Position numbers and translations under genes: made by a program. This document shows, in pieces, positions 1 to 6,221 of a stretch of 7,719 nt of DNA (position 1 is its first letter; every line of letters starts with the position of its first letter). Under the pieces are notes generated by a model. The model was given only the letters and a program-made list of their open reading frames with translations, did no database searches and was not told where the DNA came from. The DNA lies in contig DAOVZQ010000109.1 in NCBI GenBank assembly GCA_030635025.1, positions 1 to 7,719 of the forward strand, read 5' to 3'. Origin of the DNA: a bacterium (GTDB lineage: Bacteria; Krumholzibacteriota; Krumholzibacteriia; LZORAL124-64-63).

Positions 1-1256
1 AAGACCATCAGGTTCTTGATCACTTCCCTGGCATAGAGCGCCGCGTTCACGATCTTTTCCAGGTCCTGCTTCGCCTGTTCCGGCAGGTCCTGATGCTTGG
101 CGGCGAGCTGGCCGAAGCCGAGAATGCTGGCCAACGGTTCGTTCAGCTCGTGCGCAACACCGGCGGCGAGTTGCCCGATCGTGGCCAGGCGGTCCGCATG
201 AATCAACTGTTCACCGAGCCGCTTTTTTTCCTCTTCCGCTTCCCTGCGCTCCACGAACAAGGCGATTTCCCGCGCCACCGCCTTGATCAGCTTCTCCTCC
301 TCGGGAAGAAAAGCCCCCAGCACCAACTCGGGTCTTTCCTCGAGGTAGATGACCTCGACCTGCCCGCGTATCGTCCCCTTGACGACGATGTTCGCGGATT
401 GCGTGTACTTGGCGGGCCGAAGCCCACGCGACGAACATGACTCTTGGTCGAGGGTGATCTTGGCCGCGGCTATTTCCGAATATTGCCAGGATGGCGGCAA
501 CAGCTCGACGATACGGTGAAGCGCCTGACCGACCGTGATGCCCGGATCCTCTATCACCTGGGCGATGCCGTAGAGACAGGTCAGTTCCTTGAGCCTCTCC
601 CGCAGGGCGGACTGTGCGAACCTGTCGGCGGCGGCCAACCCGAGGGTCTGGGCGATTTCCTCGCAAAACTCGATGTCGCTCTCCGTGAATCGATGGGGCT
701 GCTCGTTCATGATGTGCAGGAGACCCGTGCTCTTTTCGTTGATCATGAACCTGATGATTCCGAGCGAGCGGTAGTGGCCGCCGATACAGAGCTTGTCCTC
801 GGCCTTCCGCGAATCGTCATGACGATCGAGGAGAAAGGACTCCCAGGCATCGCCGGTCCAGAAACTCCCGTTACGTGTAAAGAAGGGCTTGTCGGAGTCG
901 TAGGTCTGGCGAGCCACATCCGTGCACATTCGCTCCAGGTCCGAGTTGTCGCGCAGGGACGGTATGACGTTGCCCTGCTCGTCAACCCACCAGGACATGA
1001 GGACCAACTTGTGGTCCTTCTGGGGTCGCCGGGCCGCCTGCCAGCAATACTGGAGATCATCCTCATGCAGACGGATCTTCAGGGCATCGCAGGCCAGGTT
1101 CTGCAGGAGAGCCTCGGAGACATCCCGCAGAAAATCCACTCGAGTGGGGCTGTGATGGGCAAAGTGTAAAATCGTCCGGGACAGCTGGGGCCCACCATCG
1201 ATCCGCATGGGAGAGGGTCCGGCCGGAGGGTTGGGCGGTGGGTTGTTCCTCGGCAT
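1..1256 (-). CDS. Sensor histidine kinase with two GAF-like regions (C-terminus cut by the window edge)
   Basis: An open frame of 418 codons runs from ATG at 1256 to the window edge without a stop. It appears to be a cytoplasmic two-component sensor kinase: I see no signal peptide or membrane segment. Residues about 22-218 form a first GAF-like sensor region and about 226-338 a second, introduced by KELTCLYGIAQV (223-234), a stretch I associate with GAF-containing kinases. A charged helical linker (339-350) leads to the HisKA helix LATIGQLAAGVAHELNEPL (357-375), with H369 as the likely phospho-acceptor. The ATP-binding domain would lie before position 1. The start is well fixed: an in-frame TGA lies five codons upstream (1273-1271), and GGGAG at 1268-1264 sits 7 nt before the ATG. 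The gene is divergent from the glycosyltransferase gene. The ligand and partner regulator are unknown; GAF regions could bind a small molecule, haem or a chromophore, which I cannot decide from sequence. Confidence 0.9.
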   Translation of the reverse strand, partial: MPRNNPPPNPPAGPSPMRIDGGPQLSRTILHFAHHSPTRVDFLRDVSEALLQNLACDALKIRLHEDDLQYCWQAARRPQKDHKLVLMSWWVDEQGNVIPSLRDNSDLERMCTDVARQTYDSDKPFFTRNGSFWTGDAWESFLLDRHDDSRKAEDKLCIGGHYRSLGIIRFMINEKSTGLLHIMNEQPHRFTESDIEFCEEIAQTLGLAAADRFAQSALRERLKELTCLYGIAQVIEDPGITVGQALHRIVELLPPSWQYSEIAAAKITLDQESCSSRGLRPAKYTQSANIVVKGTIRGQVEVIYLEERPELVLGAFLPEEEKLIKAVAREIALFVERREAEEEKKRLGEQLIHADRLATIGQLAAGVAHELNEPLASILGFGQLAAKHQDLPEQAKQDLEKIVNAALYAREVIKNLMV

Positions 1257-1365
1257 GGCCGAGCTCCCGTTTCAACGCGGCGCGATTACACGCTCCGGCT
1301 CCGTATCACTCCCTGTTGCGCCGCATTGCAGGAATGGGAAATGATGGCGGACCGGCTCCAGGATA

Positions 1366-1394
1366 TTCAACTGAGCCTTTTTCAAATCTATACT
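1366..1394 (+). promoter_or_regulatory. Candidate sigma-70-like promoter for the glycosyltransferase gene
   Basis: TATACT at 1389-1394 matches the -10 consensus at 5 of 6 positions. TTCAAC at 1366-1371, 17 nt upstream, matches the -35 at only 3 of 6. The start of transcription would fall near 1401, giving a leader of about 84 nt. This rests on pattern matching alone. Confidence 0.35.
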
Positions 1395-1402
1395 GTGGCA
1401 TG

Positions 1403-1415
1403 TGTTGATGCAACA
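1403..1415. repeat. Small perfect dyad at the expected transcription start
   Basis: TGTTG, then ATG, then CAACA form a perfect 5-bp inverted repeat with a 3-nt centre. It lies just downstream of the candidate -10 element, where an operator would block initiation. It is short enough to occur by chance. Confidence 0.3.
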
Positions 1416-1484
1416 GACCTGGAACTTCCGGTATTGCAGGTAAATTTCGTGTCGATTATCCTCTCCGCCAGGAGGAATGCAGAC

Positions 1485-2717
1485 ATGGAAGCTGACCGTC
1501 TCGCCACACTGTTGAACGATGTGCCCCAGAACCTCGACCTGACCGACACGCGACACCTCGCACGTGTCGGCCGGCTGGCCGATGAGATCGCCGGCGAGAG
1601 TCGCGATCTGGCGGAGCTCGAAAAGGACTGGGCGAACCGTAAAAACGAGATCCCCCTGATGGCCCACCTGGCGGTCAAGTTGGCGCGATCGCGTGCCCTG
1701 CTGCGCAAGATCGACGGGCCGATCCGCCTGTCGGTTATCTTCGCCGTATACAAGGAGCATACCCGTATTCTCACCCACGCCGAGCATCCGCACGGCGAGG
1801 ATTTCCTGCGCGAGAAGGCCCGGCAGCTGCGGTGGCTTTTCGAGGGGCTGGATCAGGCGGCCTGGGATCTGACAATCGTGGACGACGGCTGTCCTGAAAG
1901 CAGTGGACGCATCGCAGATATGATCCTGGCCGAGGATTCCCATGTGGATGGCCGCGTCCTTTTTCTGAACGATGCCTGCAGCGTCGATCACCCTGCGGTC
2001 CGTCCCCTCGCGAGCCCCGACGAGAGCCGCAAAGGCGGTTCGATCCTCTACGGCCTGTGGGAAGCAGCGCGCAAGCCTGACCCCCGCCACGTCGTGCTGT
2101 TCACCGACGCCGACCTGTCGACCCACCTGGGACAGGCCGGCCTCCTGATCCACGAGATCCTGGCCGGCGGCGCCGACGCGGCCATCGGCTCCCGACGCGA
2201 GCCCACGTCGGTGGCCATCAAGAAGGGCACGCGCAACGTGCGCGGCAAGCTCTTCATCTACCTGTGGAAACGCCTCTTCCCGCCCCTGCGCGAAATCGTC
2301 GATACCCAGTGCGGGTTCAAGGCCTTCCGCGCCGACATGGTACGGGAGATCTGCGCCGACACGATCGAAAAGCAGTTCGCCTTCGACATCGAGCTGCTCC
2401 TGCGGACCGAACTTCGGCGTGCCGGATCCATCCGCAAGGTGCCGGTGGCCTGGATCGATTCCGAGGCCGCATCCACCACCACCGATCTGCAGCCCTACCT
2501 GCCCATGCTGCAGACCATGGTCGCCATGTACCGGCGTTACCTGCCGAAGGACGCCGCGGCCGAGGCCTTCTCCGCGTTGATCGAATCACTGGATCAGACA
2601 ACGTGGGATCGACTGGTCGATCATGTGCCGGACAAGATCGCCACACGCGAACCCCGCGAGTTCGGCGACTGGTGCGGCGTCAGCGCCGACACGTTACGCG
2701 ATATTGCCCGGGGTTGA
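1485..2717 (+). CDS. Family 2 glycosyltransferase, dolichyl-phosphate sugar transferase-like, with extra terminal regions
   Basis: This 410-residue protein is an inverting GT-A fold glycosyltransferase that probably moves a sugar from a nucleotide donor to a lipid-phosphate or glycan acceptor at the cytoplasmic face. The catalytic core spans about 81-350. LSVIFAVYKE (82-91) is the first strand, VDDG (132-135) a nucleotide-binding acidic site, TDAD (207-210) the metal-binding DXD-like motif, GSRR (235-238) follows, and TQCGFKAFR (274-282) is the stretch typical of dolichyl-phosphate glucose/mannose synthases, followed by FAFDIELL (298-305). Residues 1-78 are an added helical, charged region and 355-410 an added C-terminal region; I recognise neither. 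There is no membrane helix, unlike many lipid-linked GT2 enzymes. The start at 1485 has AGGAGG 9 nt upstream; the frame is open to an earlier ATG at 1326, which has no good ribosome site. Sugar and acceptor are unknown. No other glycan gene lies next to it. Confidence 0.85.
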   Translation: MEADRLATLLNDVPQNLDLTDTRHLARVGRLADEIAGESRDLAELEKDWANRKNEIPLMAHLAVKLARSRALLRKIDGPIRLSVIFAVYKEHTRILTHAEHPHGEDFLREKARQLRWLFEGLDQAAWDLTIVDDGCPESSGRIADMILAEDSHVDGRVLFLNDACSVDHPAVRPLASPDESRKGGSILYGLWEAARKPDPRHVVLFTDADLSTHLGQAGLLIHEILAGGADAAIGSRREPTSVAIKKGTRNVRGKLFIYLWKRLFPPLREIVDTQCGFKAFRADMVREICADTIEKQFAFDIELLLRTELRRAGSIRKVPVAWIDSEAASTTTDLQPYLPMLQTMVAMYRRYLPKDAAAEAFSALIESLDQTTWDRLVDHVPDKIATREPREFGDWCGVSADTLRDIARG

Positions 2718-2777
2718 CCCGCCCCCGACGTTCGGACATCTTGGAAGCGAAGTATCCAGACACACAAGGAGGCCATC

Positions 2778-3287
2778 ATGCGCGCAATGACCGAGACGAA
2801 TCTGAAGGACGCGTTCGCCGGCGAGAGCCAGGCCCACATGAAGTACCTGGCGTTCGCGGCCAAGGCCGAAAAGGACGGCTACGAAAAGGTGGCGCTGCTC
2901 TTCAAGGCGATCGCCTACGCGGAGCAGGTCCATGCCATCAACCACCTGAAGGAGCTGGGCGGGATCGGCGACACGACCGACAACCTTGAAGCGGCCTTCG
3001 GCGGCGAGAACTTCGAGGTCGAAGAGATGTACCCGGCCTACCAGGTCGTGGCCGAGTTGCAGGAGGAAAAGGGCGCCCAGCGCAGCATCCGCTTCGCTCT
3101 GGAAGCCGAGAAGATCCACGAGGACATGTACCGCGAAGCCAAGAAGCTGGTGGATGCCGGCAAGGACATCGACGTGACCAAGGTGTCGGTCTGCCCCGTC
3201 TGCGGGCACACCGTCTACGGCGAGCCGACCGAGCGCTGCCCGATCTGCAACGTGCCGGCCGAGAAGTACATGGGGTTCGAGGCCTAG
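2778..3287 (+). CDS. rbr: Rubrerythrin (diiron peroxidase)
   Basis: Rubrerythrin reduces hydrogen peroxide to water in the cytoplasm of anaerobes and microaerophiles, taking electrons through its rubredoxin centre. The 169-residue protein has both expected parts. Residues about 8-127 form the ferritin-like four-helix bundle with candidate iron ligands E16 (GES), E49 and H52 (AEQVH), the glutamates of AELQEEKG (92-99), and E111 and H114 (AEKIH). Residues 136-167 form the rubredoxin-like domain with C139-x2-C142 and C154-x2-C157. The length is typical of the shorter rubrerythrins, and all recognisable metal-binding motifs are present. AGGAGG at 2767-2772 is 5 nt before ATG 2778; a second in-frame ATG at 2787 gives the more usual N-terminus MTETNLKDAF and cannot be excluded. 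It follows the glycosyltransferase by 60 bp, with no clear terminator or promoter between, and is followed after 1 bp by arfB. Confidence 0.95.
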   Translation: MRAMTETNLKDAFAGESQAHMKYLAFAAKAEKDGYEKVALLFKAIAYAEQVHAINHLKELGGIGDTTDNLEAAFGGENFEVEEMYPAYQVVAELQEEKGAQRSIRFALEAEKIHEDMYREAKKLVDAGKDIDVTKVSVCPVCGHTVYGEPTERCPICNVPAEKYMGFEA

Positions 3288-3288
3288 G

Positions 3289-3714
3289 ATGATACCGGTG
3301 ACCGATGCCATCGCACTGCGCGACGACGAACTCGTCTTCGATTTCGTGCGCGCGTCGGGCCCGGGCGGCCAGAACGTGAACAAGGTGTCGACGGCGGTCC
3401 AAATGCGTTTCGACGCGGCCGGATCGCCGTCGCTGCCCAACGAGGTGCGCGAGCGCCTGATTCGCCTGGCGGGTAATCGCGCCACCCTCGACGGCGTGAT
3501 CATCATAGACGCCCGCCGCTTCCGCACCCAGGAACGCAACCGCCAGGACGCGATCGATCGCCTGGTCGCCCTGATCGTCAAGGCCACGCACAGGCCCAAG
3601 CCGCGTCGACGCACCCGGCCCACGGCCTCGTCCAGACGGAGGCGCATCGATGACAAGAAGCGACGCGGCGCCGTCAAGAAGCGACGCGGCGAGAAGCCGA
3701 ACCTGGACGATTGA
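3289..3714 (+). CDS. arfB: ArfB/YaeJ-type alternative ribosome-rescue peptidyl-tRNA hydrolase
   Basis: ArfB releases the nascent chain from ribosomes stalled at the 3' end of mRNA without a stop codon. It lacks the codon-recognition domains of normal release factors. The 141-residue product matches E. coli ArfB in length and plan: a catalytic domain with the GGQ motif at 26-28 inside SGPGGQNVNKVST (23-35), then RFDAAGSPSLP (40-50), DGVIIIDARRFRTQE (68-82) and a strongly basic tail from about 101 to 136. In the family that tail enters the empty mRNA channel. The ATG begins 1 bp after the rubrerythrin TAG, and GAGG at 3279-3282, inside the end of rbr, is 6 nt upstream, so translational coupling is likely. 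The tail contains a 7-residue tandem duplication, described separately. It is distinguished from RF1/RF2 by its small size and lack of their extra domains. Confidence 0.93.
   Translation: MIPVTDAIALRDDELVFDFVRASGPGGQNVNKVSTAVQMRFDAAGSPSLPNEVRERLIRLAGNRATLDGVIIIDARRFRTQERNRQDAIDRLVALIVKATHRPKPRRRTRPTASSRRRRIDDKKRRGAVKKRRGEKPNLDD
3654..3691 (+). repeat. Tandem 21-bp duplication in the arfB basic tail
   Basis: The 17-mer caagaagcgacgcggcg occurs at 3654-3670 and again, identical, at 3675-3691, an offset of 21 bp or seven codons. It encodes KKRRGAV then KKRRGEK (residues 123-136). The offset keeps the frame and adds a second basic cluster to the ribosome-binding tail. Identity at the DNA level suggests a recent duplication. 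Confidence 0.8.
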
Positions 3715-3730
3715 CCGACTCTCGGTTATA

Positions 3731-3805
3731 GTTTCCTTCTGACCACCCCAATCTGTTTATTCACGACCAGACCAGATCGACTCTCATCCACGGAGATCCC
3801 TCTTC
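3731..3805 (+). promoter_or_regulatory. C-rich, G-poor rho leader, possible Rho utilization site
   Basis: In these 75 bases I count 28 C and 10 G, a strong skew next to coding sequence where both are common. Pyrimidine-C steps recur, with ACCAGACCAG at 3766-3775, and no stable hairpin is visible. Unstructured C-over-G RNA is what Rho loads onto, and rho is known to be autoregulated in its leader in E. coli, so an autogenous attenuation site is a reasonable inference. GGAG at 3792-3795 is the ribosome site, 10 nt before the rho ATG. TATAGT at 3727-3732 could be a -10 element but has no matching -35 at the right distance. Confidence 0.4.
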
Positions 3806-4903
3806 ATGTCCGACACAATCACCGGCGTCCTCAAGAAGGACAAAAAGTCCGGCTTCGTCCTGCGCGACCCGCAGAATTCCTTCCGTCCGGGCAAGACGAT
3901 CGTCACGATTCCAGGCAAGCTCGCCGGCCGCTACAAGCTGGTCGAGGGCGCCCGGGTCACCGGCACACTCCAGAAGGCGCGCAACGGGTTCATGATGGAC
4001 CGGATCACCGAGATCGGCGGTTTGTCTCCAGAGGATTTCGCCCGGCGCAAGCCCATGCGGGACCTGACCGTGATCAGTCCCGACGAGCGTCTGCATCTGT
4101 CCGATTGCGGCGACATGACCATGCGCATCGTCGACCTGATCGCACCGGTCGGCAAGGGCACCCGCGGCATGATCGTCTCGCCGCCCAAGGCCGGTAAGAC
4201 CACCATCCTCGAGAAGCTCTGCAACGCCATCAGCAAATCCGATCCGGACATCCGCGTGATCGCCATGCTCGTCGATGAACGCCCGGAGGAGGTCACCCAT
4301 TTCCGCCGCAGCGTGAAGGCCGACGTCTACGCCAGCACCAACGACCAGCCATACCAGGAGCACGTGGACCTCACCCGGATGGTCCTCGCCCACGTGCAGG
4401 TGGAGCTGGAATGCGGACACGACATCGTCGTCATGGTGGACAGTCTCACGCGTATCGGACGCGCCTTCAACCTGATGGGCAGCGGCAAGGGACGGGTCAT
4501 GACCGGGGGCATGGAAGTGGGCGCCCTGGAAACGCCGCGACGCTTCTTCGGCATGGCGCGCAACATCGAGGGCGGCGGCTCGGTGACGATCCTCGCCACA
4601 GCCCTGGTGGACACCGGATCGCGAATGGACGAGCTGATCTTCCAGGAATTCAAGGGAACGGGCAACAGCGAGCTCGTGCTGGACCGGAAGCTGGCGGATA
4701 TGCGCCTCTTCCCCGCCATTAACATCACCGAGAGCGGCACCCGCCGCGAGGATCTTCTCTACGACGAGGCGATCGTGCGACGCATCAACAAGATGCGCGG
4801 CATGCTGGCCGGACGCAGTCCGCGCGACGCCCTCGGTTCGTTGATCACGACTCTGGAAAAATACCCCGACAACGAGGCCCTGCTGGCCGAATTGCCGGGG
4901 TAG
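3806..4903 (+). CDS. rho: Transcription termination factor Rho, short form lacking the N-terminal helical domain
   Basis: Rho is a hexameric RNA-dependent ATPase that pulls itself along nascent RNA and releases RNA polymerase. The 365-residue protein starts directly at the RNA-binding OB/cold-shock-like domain (about 4-70, SGFVLRD at 15-21). The ATPase core follows. Walker A is SPPKAGKT (125-132, K128 and K131), the catalytic glutamate is E158 in DERPEEV, and Walker B is VVMVDS (208-213, D212). The Q-loop region is GKGRVMTGG (227-235), the R-loop is EFKGTGN (281-287, K283), and R331 aligns with the E. coli arginine finger. E. coli Rho has 419 residues; here the first ~50 are missing. This is not a wrong start: an in-frame TGA at 3740-3742 precedes the ATG and no start codon lies between. 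GGAG is 10 nt upstream. Catalytic residues look intact, so it should be active. It could be the main Rho or a second copy; the window cannot tell. Confidence 0.95.
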   Translation: MSDTITGVLKKDKKSGFVLRDPQNSFRPGKTIVTIPGKLAGRYKLVEGARVTGTLQKARNGFMMDRITEIGGLSPEDFARRKPMRDLTVISPDERLHLSDCGDMTMRIVDLIAPVGKGTRGMIVSPPKAGKTTILEKLCNAISKSDPDIRVIAMLVDERPEEVTHFRRSVKADVYASTNDQPYQEHVDLTRMVLAHVQVELECGHDIVVMVDSLTRIGRAFNLMGSGKGRVMTGGMEVGALETPRRFFGMARNIEGGGSVTILATALVDTGSRMDELIFQEFKGTGNSELVLDRKLADMRLFPAINITESGTRREDLLYDEAIVRRINKMRGMLAGRSPRDALGSLITTLEKYPDNEALLAELPG

Positions 4904-4912
4904 GAGACTCCG

Positions 4913-6208
4913 CTAGGAAAGGGACCGCCGCAATTGAGCGGCGATGCGGTTCAGCTTCGCGTCGGCCCGGAATCCCACCGACTGGGCGGCGCCCACGATT
5001 ATGGCGTACGCCACCTTCTCAGGTACCTCGAGCGACTTCGCGATCTCATGGATCACATCCGCCTCGTTGTCCATGAGCGCCCCGTCGGCCAGGGCGATCT
5101 CCGCCAGACGAGACAGCAGGAACTGCTTCGAGCTGTCGTCGCCCTCTTCACGGATCGTCGCGCAGTATTCGGGCAGACGCTTTTCGATCTCCTTACGATT
5201 GGTGACGATCACATCCTCGGGTTCATCGGTGAAAATGGAGTGGAGTTGCTTGACGAGGAGCTTGACCTCTTCGTCGCTCACGTCGGCGTCTGCGCCCAGA
5301 ACCAGCACGCCGCCCATGGCCAGGGCGTGCATCATGGCTACGTCCAACGGCTTCGACGGACTGCGACGACTTAATGTCACCAGGCGGTCCACGCCGTCCT
5401 CCAAATCGGTGTCCGGGATCGTGCCGGGCAACGCTTCGCACCCGTTGCGTTGCGCCCGCTCGCTGCCGGCGAAGAGTTCGAGGGCCTTCAGGCGGATCGG
5501 CAACAGCGGATGTGAAGCAAAGGCCTCTTCGATCATTTCCGAGGACCCGCTGATCTCGTCGATCTGGGCGACGAGGGCATCGATCTCCAGGTTGAGGTTC
5601 TTTTCCGTCAGCCCGAAAGTGACCTTCAACAGAGACCGCGCGGCGGCGTGGAAATCCCGACAGACCAGGAGACCGGCGCGGTCCGCGCTCACTTCGGCCT
5701 TCTTGCGCCAGCGCAGGAACAGGCTCTCCCCGAACGCCGGCAACACGGTGGCCGACGGGTTCTGCTCGTCCATGGAGAAGACGGCGTTGAGACGGTTGTG
5801 CCCGCAGAGGAAGTGGCCCATCTCGTGGCCGAGGATGAACTTGATCTCCGAGTCCTCCAGGCGTTCCAGGGCGCCGGCGGTGATCCCGATCAGCGAATGC
5901 GTCTTGTCCTCGCGTATATCGAGAACGGCGAAGGCGTTCATGTCGCGGTCGGGCAGGCAGAAGATCTCGGCGCTGCCCTCGACCTCCAGCGCCGCCATGG
6001 CTTCGGCGTGCAGACGGTAGATGCGCGGCGAGAGCTGTTCGGTCAAACGGATGCCGTGCTTGAGCAGGTTCTCGCGAACCCCCTCGTCCTGTTGACGGCG
6101 GTTCTCCTCGAAGGCGTCCAGATAGTCGCCGATGCGATAGCTGTCGTAGAGTTCCTGGACATCGCGGATGTCGCCGCGATAGCGGATGTCTTCCCAGTTC
6201 AACGCCAT
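4913..6208 (-). CDS. Cytoplasmic M48-type zinc metallopeptidase fused to a TerB-like domain
   Basis: The 431-residue protein joins two parts. Residues about 55-250 form an M48-like gluzincin peptidase with the zinc motif HEMGH (128-132), E129 as catalytic base, E172 in EVSADRAG (172-178 region) as third zinc ligand, and SHPLLPIRLKAL (232-243) as the conserved C-terminal part of the fold. Residues about 285-431 resemble TerB: an all-helical domain with two acidic pseudo-repeats, GADADVSDEE (305-314) and LADGALMDNEAD (373-384). TerB-like domains are linked to metal binding and tellurite/stress systems. I see no signal peptide or membrane helix, unlike HtpX, so it should act in the cytoplasm. 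ATG 6208 has GGGAG 7 nt upstream (6220-6216). It is the second gene of an operon, 13 bp after the lipoprotein stop, and ends 9 bp from the rho stop. The substrate is unknown. The peptidase call is firm; the TerB-like call is moderately firm. Confidence 0.87.
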   Translation of the reverse strand: MALNWEDIRYRGDIRDVQELYDSYRIGDYLDAFEENRRQQDEGVRENLLKHGIRLTEQLSPRIYRLHAEAMAALEVEGSAEIFCLPDRDMNAFAVLDIREDKTHSLIGITAGALERLEDSEIKFILGHEMGHFLCGHNRLNAVFSMDEQNPSATVLPAFGESLFLRWRKKAEVSADRAGLLVCRDFHAAARSLLKVTFGLTEKNLNLEIDALVAQIDEISGSSEMIEEAFASHPLLPIRLKALELFAGSERAQRNGCEALPGTIPDTDLEDGVDRLVTLSRRSPSKPLDVAMMHALAMGGVLVLGADADVSDEEVKLLVKQLHSIFTDEPEDVIVTNRKEIEKRLPEYCATIREEGDDSSKQFLLSRLAEIALADGALMDNEADVIHEIAKSLEVPEKVAYAIIVGAAQSVGFRADAKLNRIAAQLRRSLS

Positions 6209-6221
6209 GGCGTCACTCCCG

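Larger units (their letters stand above)
1257..1484. other. Divergent intergenic region between sensor kinase and glycosyltransferase
   Basis: This 228-bp gap contains the start signals of both flanking genes. The glycosyltransferase reading frame stays open back to 1326, but the strong AGGAGG at 1470-1475 points to the ATG at 1485, so I treat 1326-1484 as leader. Apart from the promoter candidate and the small dyad listed separately I see no gene or RNA. No convincing minus-strand promoter for the kinase is visible; the TATAGA on the minus strand at 1392-1387 overlaps the plus-strand -10 candidate but has only a poor -35. Confidence 0.6.

Noticed and set aside
444..1169. Plus-strand open frame (241 codons) opposite the sensor kinase
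   Set aside because: The minus strand reads continuously as a GAF-HisKA kinase across the whole stretch; the plus frame is its shadow.
1326..1484. N-terminal extension of the glycosyltransferase from ATG 1326
   Set aside because: AGGAGG lies 9 nt before ATG 1485, the extension has no recognisable domain, and it would cover the promoter candidate.
1272..2153. Minus-strand open frame (293 codons) opposite the glycosyltransferase
   Set aside because: It overlaps the recognised GT2 motifs on the other strand and has no domain of its own.
2718..2777. Possible terminator or promoter between the glycosyltransferase and rubrerythrin genes
   Set aside because: No stem with a T tract is visible, and the TTGACC at 2714-2719 has no acceptable -10 element at the right distance.
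2694..3677. Long minus-strand open frame (327 codons) opposite rbr and arfB
   Set aside because: It is antisense to two clearly recognised genes, its translation is rich in Arg and Leu with no domain, and GC-rich DNA commonly leaves such frames open.
3711..3732. TTGACC at 3711-3716 with TATAGT at 3727-3732 as a rho promoter
   Set aside because: The spacer is only 10 nt, too short for a sigma-70 promoter; TTGACC also overlaps the arfB stop codon.
4926..4943. CGCCGC-AATTGA-GCGGCG hairpin just after rho as a terminator
   Set aside because: It lies inside the end of the peptidase coding sequence and neither strand has a T tract after the stem.
4944..6020. Plus-strand open frame (358 codons) opposite the M48 peptidase
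   Set aside because: It is the antisense of a gene with a clear HEMGH motif and ribosome site; its translation is Ser/Arg-rich with no recognisable domain.
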